Positions 43,244-53,068 of a stretch of 64,000 nt of DNA are shown here, in pieces; within the stretch, counting starts at the first letter, position 1; each line of letters begins with the position of its first letter. The notes under the pieces were generated by a model. That model was not told the DNA's origin. It ran no database searches and saw only the letters and a list, made by a program, of their open reading frames with translations. A program made the translations under genes and the position numbers. Source of the DNA: Prodigiosinella aquatilis (GTDB taxonomy: Bacteria; Pseudomonadota; Gammaproteobacteria; Enterobacterales; Enterobacteriaceae); the NCBI GenBank assembly GCA_030388725.1, contig CP128857.1:558001-622000 (forward strand). The letters are read 5' to 3'.

Positions 43244-44896
43244 ATGGCAGCTAAAGACGTAAAATTCGGTAATGACGCACGAGTAAAAATGTTACGCGGC
43301 GTGAATGTACTGGCTGATGCAGTGAAAGTTACTCTGGGTCCGAAAGGGCGCAATGTCGTTCTGGACAAATCCTTCGGCGCACCTTCTATCACTAAAGACG
43401 GCGTATCCGTTGCGCGTGAAATCGAACTGGAAGACAAGTTTGAGAACATGGGTGCCCAGATGGTGAAAGAAGTCGCTTCTAAAGCGAATGACGCAGCAGG
43501 TGACGGTACCACGACTGCTACCGTTTTGGCCCAGTCCATCGTTAATGAAGGTCTGAAAGCCGTTGCTGCGGGTATGAACCCGATGGATTTGAAACGCGGT
43601 ATAGATAAAGCGGTTATCGCTGCAGTTGAAGAATTGAAAAAACTGTCTGTGCCTTGCTCTGATTCCAAAGCTATTGCTCAGGTAGGTACTATCTCTGCTA
43701 ACTCCGATGAAACTGTGGGCAAGTTGATTGCACAAGCCATGGAGAAAGTGGGTAAAGAAGGTGTTATCACCGTTGAAGAAGGTACCGGTCTGCAAGACGA
43801 ACTGGATGTGGTTGAAGGTATGCAATTTGACCGCGGTTATCTGTCTCCTTACTTCATCAATAAGCAAGAAACCGGTTCTGTTGAATTGGAAAGCCCATAT
43901 ATCCTGTTGGCTGACAAGAAAATCTCCAATATCCGTGAAATGCTCCCGGTACTTGAAGCTGTCGCAAAAGCCGGCAAGCCACTGTTGATTATCGCTGAAG
44001 ACGTAGAAGGCGAAGCACTGGCTACTCTGGTAGTGAACACCATGCGTGGTATTGTGAAAGTGGCTGCCGTTAAGGCTCCAGGCTTTGGCGATCGTCGTAA
44101 AGCCATGCTGCAGGACATCGCTACTCTGACTGCCGCTACTGTAATTTCTGAAGAGATCGGTCTGGAGTTGGAAAAAGCAACGCTGGAAGATCTGGGTCAG
44201 GCTAAACGTGTAGTGATCAACAAAGATACCACTATCATTATTGATGGCGTGGGTGATGAGTCAACTATTCAAGGTCGTGTTACCCAGATTCGTCAGCAGA
44301 TTGAAGAAGCCACTTCTGATTATGACCGGGAAAAACTACAGGAACGTGTGGCCAAACTGGCTGGCGGTGTTGCAGTTATCAAAGTTGGCGCTGCGACTGA
44401 AGTCGAAATGAAAGAGAAAAAAGCACGTGTTGAAGATGCGTTGCATGCTACTCGTGCGGCAGTTGAAGAAGGCGTAGTTGCTGGCGGTGGTGTGGCATTG
44501 ATTCGTGCGGCATCTTCTGTCACGGCGTCTGGCCTGAAAGGTGAAAACGAAGATCAGAACGTAGGTATCAAAGTTGCACTGCGTGCAATGGAAGCACCTT
44601 TGCGTCAGATCGTGATTAATGCGGGTGAAGAAGCCTCCGTTATTGCTAACAAGGTGAAAGCGGGTGAAGGTAGCTATGGCTATAACGCTTACACTGAAGT
44701 GTATGGCGATATGATCGAAATGGGTATCCTGGATCCGACCAAGGTAACTCGTTCTGCTCTGCAATATGCCGCATCTGTTGCTGGTCTGATGATTACCACT
44801 GAATGTATGGTGACCGAGCTGCCAAAAGACGACAAAGCTGACTTAGGCGGAGCCGGTGGCATGGGCGGTATGGGCGGTATGGGCGGTATGATGTAA
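43244..44896 (+). CDS. groEL: chaperonin GroEL
   Basis: The 60-kDa chaperonin subunit of the double-ring ATP-dependent folding machine, 550 residues. GPKGRNVVLDKSFG and GDGTTTATVLAQ (ATP site) are near the N-terminus, and the hinge and apical domains are intact. The C-terminal GGMGGMGGMGGMM tail has four GGM units. Codon use is strongly biased, as expected for a highly expressed gene. Confidence 0.99.
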   Translation: MAAKDVKFGNDARVKMLRGVNVLADAVKVTLGPKGRNVVLDKSFGAPSITKDGVSVAREIELEDKFENMGAQMVKEVASKANDAAGDGTTTATVLAQSIVNEGLKAVAAGMNPMDLKRGIDKAVIAAVEELKKLSVPCSDSKAIAQVGTISANSDETVGKLIAQAMEKVGKEGVITVEEGTGLQDELDVVEGMQFDRGYLSPYFINKQETGSVELESPYILLADKKISNIREMLPVLEAVAKAGKPLLIIAEDVEGEALATLVVNTMRGIVKVAAVKAPGFGDRRKAMLQDIATLTAATVISEEIGLELEKATLEDLGQAKRVVINKDTTIIIDGVGDESTIQGRVTQIRQQIEEATSDYDREKLQERVAKLAGGVAVIKVGAATEVEMKEKKARVEDALHATRAAVEEGVVAGGGVALIRAASSVTASGLKGENEDQNVGIKVALRAMEAPLRQIVINAGEEASVIANKVKAGEGSYGYNAYTEVYGDMIEMGILDPTKVTRSALQYAASVAGLMITTECMVTELPKDDKADLGGAGGMGGMGGMGGMM

Positions 44897-44966
44897 TAAC
44901 TGCTGTCGCCGTCTACTGACTGATGGCGACACGGTAATATCCGCTGCATTCTGTTTTGTCACAATT

Positions 44967-45008
44967 AAAACACTATCCGGTCTGTAGGTCGGGTAGTGTT
45001 TTTTATTT
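44967..45008 (+). terminator. terminator of groESL
   Basis: AAAACACTACCC-like arms (AAAACACTATCCG and CGGGTAGTGTTTT) pair and are followed by TTTATTT, 70 bases after groEL. Confidence 0.8.
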
Positions 45009-45096
45009 GGTCTGTTTTAGCTACGTTTCCCCTCTTGCATTCAGGTTCATCGTTGATATCACAGGTCCATGTTCGGACCCATGTCATCCACACTGG

Positions 45097-45126
45097 TTGA
45101 CACGTTAAATATTGTACAAATAGTAT
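45097..45126 (+). promoter_or_regulatory. sigma-70 promoter of ubiCA
   Basis: TTGACA and TAGTAT are separated by 18 bases, about 110 bases before ubiC. GGTCC-ATGTTC-GGACC just upstream (45064-45079) is a short dyad. Confidence 0.6.
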
Positions 45127-45233
45127 TCACATTACTAACAATTGGTTCAGACCGTGTTATCAGCCCGTTATTCTGCGCTACAATGGATCGCGTTTATTTT
45201 ATTTACTAAACATATCGGGTGGAGCAGGGAAAA

Positions 45234-45749
45234 ATGTCTGATGAGGCTTTGGCACAGCTACGCTCAGTGGAGTGGTGTGAGCCTACTGATGTACCCGCGA
45301 CGGTTGCTGATTGGTTAATCTATAATGATTCTATGACGCGTCGTCTGGAACGGCATTGCCTTCGTCTTTCAGTACGCGTGAGTACGGAACATTTTATCTC
45401 CACACTTGATGTGCAGAATGAACAACCACTGTTGCCATTAAGCAACCGTTACTGGTTGCGTGAAGTGACGCTGTTCGGGGATGGGAAACCCTGGTTATTT
45501 GGTCGCACTGTGATACCACAGCAAACGTTGGAAGAGGCTGAGATAGATCTGACACAGATAGGTAATACGCCACTGGGACGCTATCTGTTTTTGCAAGGTC
45601 CACCGAAGCGTAATTTTATCCATCTCGGGCGTTGTGGTTCACTTTGGGTTCGTCGTTCATGCCTGGTACTTTCCGGTAATCCGCTGTTGATCACTGAGCT
45701 TTTTTTACCGGATGCCCCACTTTATTCGATGGTCAGTAAAACATTCTGA
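45234..45749 (+). CDS. ubiC: chorismate pyruvate-lyase
   Basis: It makes 4-hydroxybenzoate and pyruvate from chorismate, the first step of ubiquinone synthesis. The 171-residue product has SMTRRLE near residue 34, SNRYWLREVTLFGDGKPWLFGRT-like core residues and LGRYLF. ATG 45234 (MSDEALAQL) is preferred to GTG 45219. It forms an operon with ubiA 23 bases downstream. Confidence 0.95.
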   Translation: MSDEALAQLRSVEWCEPTDVPATVADWLIYNDSMTRRLERHCLRLSVRVSTEHFISTLDVQNEQPLLPLSNRYWLREVTLFGDGKPWLFGRTVIPQQTLEEAEIDLTQIGNTPLGRYLFLQGPPKRNFIHLGRCGSLWVRRSCLVLSGNPLLITELFLPDAPLYSMVSKTF

Positions 45750-45772
45750 CCAGCAGAGAGGAGAATACCGAG

Positions 45773-46636
45773 TTGGAAAGAAGTTTAACGGCAGGACGCT
45801 GGGTTGCATATTGCCGTTTAATGCGCATTGATAAGCCGATAGGTTCTCTGCTGTTATTATGGCCAACCCTATGGGCGTTGTGGCTGGCTGGGCGGGGAGT
45901 ACCACAACCTTGGATACTATGGGTGTTCGTGGCCGGCGTGTTTCTGATGCGTGCAGCAGGATGTGTGATTAATGATTATGCAGATCGTCATTTTGACGGC
46001 CATGTCAAACGCACTGCTTCGCGGCCATTGCCAAGTGGCTCGGTCAGTGAGCAATCCGCTAAAGTGCTGTTTATCGTGTTGGTATTGCTGTCCTTTGGGC
46101 TGGTGCTGACCATGAATAATATGACTATCTGGCTTTCTGTGGCCGGGTTGGCGCTGGCATGGGTTTATCCCTTCATGAAACGCGTCAGTCATCTTCCCCA
46201 ATTTGTGCTGGGGATGGCTTTCGGCTGGTCTATTCCGATGGCTTATGCGGCGGTAAGCGAGTCATTACCGGTGTCCTGCTGGGTTATGTTCCTGGCTTAT
46301 ATTTGCTGGACTGTCGCTTACGATACTCAATATGCCATGGTGGACCGTGACGATGACCTGAAGATTGGCATCAAGTCGACCGCTATTCTTTTCGGACGTC
46401 ATGATACATTGATTGTCGGGCTGTTACAGTTGTTCACGCTGATGGCCATGTTGGCATTAGGGCATCTGGCCGGATTAAGTGAAATATTTTATTGGTCAGT
46501 GCTGATTGCGGCCGGATTGTTTGCTTACCAACAGAGATTGATTGCCGGGCGTGAGCGTGAAAGTTGTTTTCGTGCTTTCAGAAATAACAATTATGTTGGT
46601 ATGGTGTTGTTTGCTGGCATTTTGCTCGGTTTGTAA
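45773..46636 (+). CDS. ubiA: 4-hydroxybenzoate polyprenyltransferase
   Basis: An inner-membrane prenyltransferase that attaches the octaprenyl tail to 4-hydroxybenzoate. The 287 residues contain eight or nine helices and the two Asp-rich motifs: NDYADRHFDGHVKRTASRPL (about 67-86) and YAMVDRDDDLKIGIKST. The start is TTG 45773, 9 bases after AGAGGAG; no ATG fits. It ends at a strong bidirectional terminator facing plsB. Confidence 0.96.
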   Translation: MERSLTAGRWVAYCRLMRIDKPIGSLLLLWPTLWALWLAGRGVPQPWILWVFVAGVFLMRAAGCVINDYADRHFDGHVKRTASRPLPSGSVSEQSAKVLFIVLVLLSFGLVLTMNNMTIWLSVAGLALAWVYPFMKRVSHLPQFVLGMAFGWSIPMAYAAVSESLPVSCWVMFLAYICWTVAYDTQYAMVDRDDDLKIGIKSTAILFGRHDTLIVGLLQLFTLMAMLALGHLAGLSEIFYWSVLIAAGLFAYQQRLIAGRERESCFRAFRNNNYVGMVLFAGILLGL

Positions 46637-46640
46637 TCGA

Positions 46641-46671
46641 ATGACTGCGGTAGGGACACTACCGCAGTCAT
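46641..46671. terminator. bidirectional terminator between ubiA and plsB
   Basis: ATGACTGCGGTAG and CTACCGCAGTCAT are perfect 13-bp arms with a 5-nt loop, between convergent genes. Confidence 0.85.
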
Positions 46672-46679
46672 ATGTGGCT

Positions 46680-49136
46680 TTATGCCACTGATGGAGGGAT
46701 TTCCGGTGTTGCCGATTTCTCTGACGCGCTGGCGCTTTCTATTGTCAGTCTGACATCTGGGGTGATCAGGTCCCTCAGGATGCTATAGATTTCCAACGTA
46801 TTTTCCGGAATGGCATCGCCAGTATCATTGATGTAACCTTCTGTCCGCAGCGTGTTAACCAGCGTGGAAAAAACAGCTTTATCAAAGAACTCCGGTGCGT
46901 TGATTCCATGCAATACTGACAAGCGCTGAGCCATGTTACGACTCTCTTTTTCCAGCATACCGCGACTGATACTCGGATTTGTGCTGAGTAATGAGAGTGT
47001 AATGGCGTAACGTTGAAGGGTTTCGCGAATACCCGCCGATAGCAATTGAAGTGTTCTTATCCGTGTTGGATTCAGTACCAACCCGTTTTCTTCTATCAAA
47101 ATCAGGCGCTGGCTAGCCAGTTCTTCTGTTAGTGCAGCCAATACATCACTCAACTGGGATTTTTCGTAGTGCAAGAAAAGTTCAGCTTGCAGGAGTGGGT
47201 AAACCAATATGACCTGACGCAACAGTTCTGTCTGGGTAACCGTTCGATGATGGATAATGATACTGGCAATCAGCGAGGGCAATACCAGCAAGTGTTGGAT
47301 ATTGTTACGGTAGTAGGTCATCAATACCGCTTGTTCACGCGGGAGAATGATAATGTCACCAACATTATCTTTTTCGACTTCAAACTTATCCATGCTCAAT
47401 GCATGGTCGAGCAGTTCGGCCGCTGTTTTGTTGGGAACGGTGATGTCGGTAGCATAAGGAACATTACGCAGTATTTGCAGGTAACACTCCAGCTGTTCTT
47501 CCATCTGCTTGCGGGTCAAAGCACGCTGACGAGAAGCTAACAGCGCCGTAGAGCATAGGTTCATGGCGTTTGCCGCGGCCGAATTATTAATGCGGACCAT
47601 GATATTCATGGCAATGTCCTGCACTGTGGGTGTCAACCAACTTGGGCGCTGGACTTCTATAGGATCAATGGCTTCCCGCCATTGTGGTACGTGCGAATTT
47701 AGGTAAGTCATTAAAGGCAGGGGTTCGCCAAAATTCACATACCCTTGTCCGAGATTACGTAGTTTGCGTAAACCACGCACCATCTGTATGAAACCCTCTT
47801 TTTCTTTAGTGGCGCCACGAAGTTCTCTGGCATAAGTAGCCACTTCCATCACATGTTCGTAGCCGATGTAGACAGGCACCAGGGTGATTGCTCGGGTACC
47901 ACCACGCAGCATAGCTTGAATTGTCATCGATAGCGTGCCGGTTTTAGGTTCCAGCAGTCGTCCGGTACGGGAACGCCCACCTTCGACAAAATATTCTACG
48001 GAATAACCACGCGTGAATAGTTCACCCAGGTATTCTCGGAACAAGGTAGAGTAAAGTTTGTTGTTGAAAGTACGGCGGATAAAAAACGCGCCCAGGCGGC
48101 GGAAAATCGGGCCAGCTGGCCAGAAATTCAGATTAACGCCAGCAGCAATATGGGGTGGCACCAACCCTTGATGATAAAGCACATAGGAGAGCAGCAGATA
48201 ATCCATATGGCTGCGGTGGCAGGGGACATAAACAATTTCGTGACCGTCTTGCGCCAGTTGGCGTACCCGTTCAGCATTGTGAACATTAATCCCTTGATAA
48301 AGGCGGTTCCAGGTCCAGCTCAACACCCGGTCCGACAATCGTACCACTTCATAAGAGAAATTCGCGGCAATTTCTTCCAACAACGCTATGGCATTCTGTT
48401 GTGCCTTCTCATGGGGGATTTTTTTTACACGAGCTTCATCATCAATTGCTTTGGTGATGGCATTTGACGTCAATAATTTGTTGAAAAGGTCTTGCCTTAC
48501 TGGTAGCCGAGGCCCGACAGCGGCCAAACGTTGGCGGGCGAAGTGTATTCGCGCAACTCGGGCCAGCTTATGAGCGATGGTTTTATCAGTGCCATGTTCT
48601 GTCGCCATATAACGGAGCGATATTGGGCTGGAAAAACGGACAAAACTATCACGTCCTAACCATAAAACAGCAAAAAATTTCTCAATGCCGTTTAACAAAC
48701 GCAGGTGTGGTGTGGCTTGATGTTGATTTTCGCGACCTGGCGAGCGACCAAACATCACTGAAACTGGCACCATCTGTACATCTAACGCCGGGTTACTACT
48801 ATGCAGATCCAAATAGTCGTGAAACAGTTTTATGGATTTCTGCTTGGGGACGTAGTAGCGGAATACTCGTGGACCATCATTAATAAATACGTAGCTGGGC
48901 AACTCTTCACCATCAATAACCAATGGTTGTAAAGGGTCTGGTAGCCCCAGCGCCAGACATTTAGTCCGCAGCGTTAGTAGATCCGCTTTAGAGTTATAGG
49001 GCAACACATAGAAAACCGGACGTGAAGGATCTAAATCCAACTCAGCGACAGGATCATGAGGGATAATCTTACTCTTTACCAAGAGTTTAAGGGGGAAATT
49101 CAGTAAGTTATAGTAAATTCTACGCCAACCTGACAT
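46680..49136 (-). CDS. plsB: glycerol-3-phosphate 1-O-acyltransferase
   Basis: It catalyses the first acylation of membrane phospholipid synthesis at the inner membrane. The 818-residue product (E. coli 807) has the acyltransferase blocks VPCHRSHMDYLLL (HX4D), GAFFIRRTF, FVEGGRSRTGRLL and ITLVPVYIGYE. ATG 49136 (MSGWRRIYYNLLN) matches the family start; the open frame continues to 49346 and would overlap dgkA. It is divergent from dgkA by 129 bases. Confidence 0.98.
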   Translation of the reverse strand: MSGWRRIYYNLLNFPLKLLVKSKIIPHDPVAELDLDPSRPVFYVLPYNSKADLLTLRTKCLALGLPDPLQPLVIDGEELPSYVFINDGPRVFRYYVPKQKSIKLFHDYLDLHSSNPALDVQMVPVSVMFGRSPGRENQHQATPHLRLLNGIEKFFAVLWLGRDSFVRFSSPISLRYMATEHGTDKTIAHKLARVARIHFARQRLAAVGPRLPVRQDLFNKLLTSNAITKAIDDEARVKKIPHEKAQQNAIALLEEIAANFSYEVVRLSDRVLSWTWNRLYQGINVHNAERVRQLAQDGHEIVYVPCHRSHMDYLLLSYVLYHQGLVPPHIAAGVNLNFWPAGPIFRRLGAFFIRRTFNNKLYSTLFREYLGELFTRGYSVEYFVEGGRSRTGRLLEPKTGTLSMTIQAMLRGGTRAITLVPVYIGYEHVMEVATYARELRGATKEKEGFIQMVRGLRKLRNLGQGYVNFGEPLPLMTYLNSHVPQWREAIDPIEVQRPSWLTPTVQDIAMNIMVRINNSAAANAMNLCSTALLASRQRALTRKQMEEQLECYLQILRNVPYATDITVPNKTAAELLDHALSMDKFEVEKDNVGDIIILPREQAVLMTYYRNNIQHLLVLPSLIASIIIHHRTVTQTELLRQVILVYPLLQAELFLHYEKSQLSDVLAALTEELASQRLILIEENGLVLNPTRIRTLQLLSAGIRETLQRYAITLSLLSTNPSISRGMLEKESRNMAQRLSVLHGINAPEFFDKAVFSTLVNTLRTEGYINDTGDAIPENTLEIYSILRDLITPDVRLTIESASASEKSATPEIPPSVA

Positions 49137-49265
49137 AACAACCAGAAGCCTCTTGTTAGCAACTCGCCGCAAGGATACCAGAAACCTCACTGGAGATCTG
49201 TGGTGATGAGACGATGATAGCGCGTTAAAATTGCGTTCAATCACGAATAAAGGAATGGAGTAAGT

Positions 49266-49631
49266 ATGAATAAAGCAACTGGAATAGTCCGTATTATCAA
49301 AGCAACGGGATATTCCCTCCAGGGGTTGAAGCAGGCCTGGCGGCATGAAGCTGCATTTCGTCAGGAGTCATTACTCACTCTTGCCTCTATTATTATTGCT
49401 TGTTGGCTGCCAGTTTCAACAATTGAAAGGCTATTACTCATCGGGTCAGTTGTACTGATTGTATTATTTGAATTGGTCAATAGCGCTATCGAAGCGGTAG
49501 TCGACAGAGTGGGGCTGGAGTATCACGAATTATCGGGACGGGCGAAAGATATTGGCTCGGCAGCTGTTTTCGTCGCCTGTTTGTTGGCTGCTGTCGTCTG
49601 GATCTCACTACTGTGGAATCATTTTGCATGA
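49266..49631 (+). CDS. dgkA: diacylglycerol kinase
   Basis: A small trimeric inner-membrane kinase that recycles diacylglycerol to phosphatidic acid. The 121 residues contain three helices, with HEAAFRQE near residue 28 and the signature ELVNSAIEAVVDRVG (about 69-83) followed by AKDIGSAAV. The start is ATG 49266. The pairing with plsB and lexA is the standard gene order. Confidence 0.97.
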   Translation: MNKATGIVRIIKATGYSLQGLKQAWRHEAAFRQESLLTLASIIIACWLPVSTIERLLLIGSVVLIVLFELVNSAIEAVVDRVGLEYHELSGRAKDIGSAAVFVACLLAAVVWISLLWNHFA

Positions 49632-49695
49632 CGGCTTCCAGAATCGGAGAAAAAAGCGCTGAATGGCAATATCACGGTTCCCATCGACACCTTCC

Positions 49696-49732
49696 CTGTA
49701 TATACTCACAGCTAAACTGTATAAACAACCAG
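49696..49732 (+). promoter_or_regulatory. two LexA (SOS) boxes upstream of lexA
   Basis: CTGTATATACTCACAG (49696-49711) and CTGTATAAACAACCAG (49717-49732) fit CTGT-N8-ACAG and are 21 bases apart, as in E. coli lexA. The second has one change (CCAG). They indicate autoregulation. Confidence 0.9.
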
Positions 49733-49740
49733 GGGGCGGG

Positions 49741-50352
49741 ATGAAAGAGTTAACAGCCAGACAACAGCAGGTTTATGATCTTATCCGTGATCATATCTCA
49801 CAAACCGGTATGCCGCCTACACGGGCAGAGATTGCGCAGCAGTTGGGATTCCGTTCTCCTAATGCCGCAGAAGAGCATTTAAAGGCACTGGCACGCAAGG
49901 GTGTGATCGAGATTGTTACCGGCGCGTCCCGTGGTATCCGCTTGTTGATGGAAGAAGAAGATCTTGGATTGCCTTTGATTGGCCGGGTTGCGGCCGGTGA
50001 GCCCTTGCTGGCTCAACAGCATATTGAGTGCCATTACCAGGTTGATCCATCCATGTTTAAACCGAGCGCGGATTTTTTGCTAAGAGTCAGCGGAATGTCG
50101 ATGAAAGATATCGGTATTCTGGATGGTGATCTACTGGCCGTGCATAAAACGCAAGATGTATATAATGGTCAGGTTGTTGTAGCGCGTATTGATGACGAAG
50201 TTACTGTTAAACGTCTAAAAAAACAAGGTAACATCATACAGTTACTGGCGGAAAACAGAGAATTCAAACCTATCGTTGTTGACTTGCGTGAACAGAGTTT
50301 TTCTATTGAAGGACTGGCGGTTGGTGTCATTCGTAACAGCGATTGGAACTGA
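49741..50352 (+). CDS. lexA: SOS repressor LexA
   Basis: A DNA-damage repressor that cleaves itself with RecA filaments. The 203-residue product has the winged helix with TRAEIAQQLGFRSPNAAEEH, the cleavage site Ala85-Gly86 in RVAAGEP, Ser120 in SGMSMKD and the catalytic lysine in EVTVKRLK. It is one residue longer than the E. coli protein, in the linker. ATG 49741 follows GGGGG. dinF, which follows lexA in E. coli, is absent. Confidence 0.98.
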   Translation: MKELTARQQQVYDLIRDHISQTGMPPTRAEIAQQLGFRSPNAAEEHLKALARKGVIEIVTGASRGIRLLMEEEDLGLPLIGRVAAGEPLLAQQHIECHYQVDPSMFKPSADFLLRVSGMSMKDIGILDGDLLAVHKTQDVYNGQVVVARIDDEVTVKRLKKQGNIIQLLAENREFKPIVVDLREQSFSIEGLAVGVIRNSDWN

Positions 50353-50622
50353 TATATTCCTTCATTTCCTTTATTCATCTCGGCCTTTAAAATGTAGCGC
50401 TCGCTCTTCTAATATGGGCGGGTGCGTCTTCAAGTGAGATGCCGTTATTTTACTTATTCCCTCCCTTTTACCAGCCATCTATTTCAGCAATTCATATTAC
50501 AGTTTTTACTTTCTAAAGCGTTCTCCAAAAATATAAATTTTGAATAATCCTCCAGTACTTAGCGGACACTGATTGTGTGGTTCACCGTGGGATACTCGGG
50601 GGATAGGAAAATTGAGCCGCAA

Positions 50623-51132
50623 CTATCGTTTTTTAGTGGTGATACTGTGATCGTGATTGCAATTTTCTCGGTGGTCGCATGATTCAACCTGCTGGCATGC
50701 ACTGCATAATCCATGAGCCTCCACCACACTGTGACGCAAAATGAAATCTGACTGCTTAGCCAATTGCTGAAGATTTTCCTCAACACCGACTGTTTGTCGC
50801 TCTGTTACCTGGCCGCATCGGTCACAGATAAATAATGCGGATGTGTGATTATGCTCTTCGAAATGATGGCATAACACATAACTGTTAGTGGACTCGACTC
50901 GATGAATAAATCCCTGCTCCAGTAGAAAGTCGAGAGCACGGTAAACTGTAGGTGGTTTTGCCTGAGGTTCAGAAACACGGAGCAGATCCAGTAAATCGTA
51001 AGCACTGATAGCGCCAGGCTGTTGCGCCATCAAACGCAGAACCTCCTGCCGCTGAGGTGTCAGGCGCACGCAGCGCTGCTGACAAAGCTGTTCGGCCAAG
51101 GCAAGAAGTTTTACCGGATTGATTGAATCCAT
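50623..51132 (-). CDS. zur: zinc uptake regulator Zur
   Basis: A Fur-family repressor of zinc importers, 169 residues. The winged helix has RLTPQRQEVLRLMAQ near residue 23 and KPPTVYRALDFL. Zinc sites are indicated by CHHFEEHNHTS, CDRCGQV and CSACQQ. An unusually histidine/cysteine-rich tail (SCDHRENCNHDHS) follows. A core gene, on the opposite strand to lexA. Confidence 0.96.
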   Translation of the reverse strand: MDSINPVKLLALAEQLCQQRCVRLTPQRQEVLRLMAQQPGAISAYDLLDLLRVSEPQAKPPTVYRALDFLLEQGFIHRVESTNSYVLCHHFEEHNHTSALFICDRCGQVTERQTVGVEENLQQLAKQSDFILRHSVVEAHGLCSACQQVESCDHRENCNHDHSITTKKR

Positions 51133-51221
51133 TGCAGTAACCCCGAAGCGAGTCTGAGAGCATTATGATTTATCTTATCATGCCTGGACAAAAATACCGA
51201 AAAGACAACCTGGTCCGAGTA

Positions 51222-51932
51222 TCAGACCACCAGATCGATGAGCAGCGCTCGTATTGGCGTTTCCGCCAGAACGGTTATTTTGGCTTCCTGCTGGATAAAG
51301 GCACCATCACCACAATGCAACGTTCTGCTATTTTCTGGCGTGATGCCATTAATTCGCATTGTTCCATTTATTGACTGTAAATAAGCGCGATTACCGTTTA
51401 GTGTAATGGTGTTTTGCTCGTGGATATTGAGATCCAGATGATAGATCCATACTTGCTGACGTAAGTACAGACTATGCTGATCCTGAGCTTCTTCAGGTGA
51501 CGCCAGCAAATGACAGCCTTTTTTATCCAGAGAGACTCGTTGCAAGGTGCGGTTTTCTTGTGTGGGGCAGGCATTCAGCCATAATTGCAGGCGCGTAAGT
51601 GATGTTTTATGGCAAGCATTATGTTCGCTATAGCTGACATTGGGCTGCGTGGCCAATAATAGCGCATCGCCTGCTTTTGCTCTGGCATGGTTACCGTTGC
51701 TATCGCGGTACTCGGCTTCCCCCTGCAATATAATATTGAGAATATCTACTTGTGGGTAGGTTCGAGGTTGAAAAGCCGCGCCAGGGGCAAGGACTTCCTG
51801 ATTAAGCACGCGCAAAGAAGCATAACCTAGTAGTTCGGGGTCAAAATAGTGACCAAAAGAGAATGTATAACGTGCCTGTAACCAGCCATAGTCAGCCTGA
51901 CCGCAATGTTCTGCTGCTTTGCTAATGATCAT
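51222..51932 (-). CDS. yhaK: pirin-like protein YhaK
   Basis: A bicupin of the pirin family, cytoplasmic, 236 residues. The N-terminus has CGQADYGWLQARYTFSFGHY and RTYPQVDILNIILQGEAEY, nearly as in E. coli YhaK, which is reported as redox sensitive. It is divergent from the LysR gene yhaJ by 109 bases, a conserved pair. Confidence 0.93.
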   Translation of the reverse strand: MIISKAAEHCGQADYGWLQARYTFSFGHYFDPELLGYASLRVLNQEVLAPGAAFQPRTYPQVDILNIILQGEAEYRDSNGNHARAKAGDALLLATQPNVSYSEHNACHKTSLTRLQLWLNACPTQENRTLQRVSLDKKGCHLLASPEEAQDQHSLYLRQQVWIYHLDLNIHEQNTITLNGNRAYLQSINGTMRINGITPENSRTLHCGDGAFIQQEAKITVLAETPIRALLIDLVV

Positions 51933-52041
51933 GGTCTTCGGCCTGTAAAATTATCCATGTATTAGATAGTAATTGGCTGGACGCTGGATTGCTAGCCAGT
52001 TAATCTGGTCTGTACGTTCAAAAATTCTGAATGAGTATAAA

Positions 52042-52938
52042 ATGGCAAAAGAGCGGGCATTAACGTTAGAATCTTTAAGGGTCATGGATGCCATAGACCG
52101 TCGGGGAAGCTTTGCCGCTGCAGCGGACGAATTGGGGCGGGTGCCTTCAGCCCTGAGTTATACCATGCAAAAACTGGAGGATGAGCTGGATGTGGTTCTG
52201 TTTGACCGTTCCGGACATCGTACCAAATTCACCAATGTTGGTCGGATGCTGCTGGAACGCGGACGTATTTTGCTGGATGCGGCGGATAAGCTCACCACTG
52301 ATGCAGAAGCACTGGCGCGTGGATGGGAAACGCATTTAACGATTGTGATTGAAGCACTGGTTCCGATTGAACGATTGTTTCCGTTACTGAATAAGCTGTC
52401 CTTGAAGGCCAACACCCAGGTGTCGCTAATTCAGGAGGTGCTGGCTGGTGCCTGGGAATGTCTGGAACAAGGTCGGGCCGATATTGTCATCGCACCCGAC
52501 ATGCATTTCCGCGCATCATCTGAAATCAATACACGTAAACTGTATTTGATGAAAAGTGTTTGTGTAGCAAGTCCAGACCATCCAATTCATGATGAACCAG
52601 AGCCGTTGTCCGAGGTTACTCGTGTTAAATACCGGGGGATTGCTATTGCGGATACTGCGCGTGAACGTCCGGTATTGACAGTACAACTGTTGGATAAACA
52701 ACCTCGTCTTACCGTAAGTTCTATGGATGATAAACGCCGTGCACTGCTGGCCGGGTTAGGTGTGGCAACTATGCCTTATGATATGGTGGCTCAAGATATC
52801 GCTGAGGGACGGTTGCGTGTTGTCAGTCCAGAGAACACATTTGAAAGTCAGATTATTATGGCGTGGCGACGGGATAGTATGGGTGAGGCAAAGTCCTGGT
52901 TTTTACGTGAGATTCCAAAATTGCTTATTCAGAAGTGA
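52042..52938 (+). CDS. yhaJ: LysR-family regulator YhaJ
   Basis: A 298-residue LysR regulator: an N-terminal helix-turn-helix with RRGSFAAAADELGRVPSALS (about 18-37) and a periplasmic-binding-like effector domain. ATG 52042 (MAKERALTLE) gives the exact length of E. coli YhaJ. In E. coli it activates yhaK and yqjF in response to aromatic degradation products. Here yqjF and yqjG lie immediately beyond it, convergent. Confidence 0.93.
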   Translation: MAKERALTLESLRVMDAIDRRGSFAAAADELGRVPSALSYTMQKLEDELDVVLFDRSGHRTKFTNVGRMLLERGRILLDAADKLTTDAEALARGWETHLTIVIEALVPIERLFPLLNKLSLKANTQVSLIQEVLAGAWECLEQGRADIVIAPDMHFRASSEINTRKLYLMKSVCVASPDHPIHDEPEPLSEVTRVKYRGIAIADTARERPVLTVQLLDKQPRLTVSSMDDKRRALLAGLGVATMPYDMVAQDIAEGRLRVVSPENTFESQIIMAWRRDSMGEAKSWFLREIPKLLIQK

Positions 52939-53068
52939 TGGTTATTCATCATTAAGTAGAAGGAGCATCGGGTACTCCTTTTACTACTTGTAGATAACTC
53001 TCTTGAATCTACATTGCACGGTAGATTCAAGAGGCTATACGGGTGTTTTTGATTTCCCTATTCCCCGG

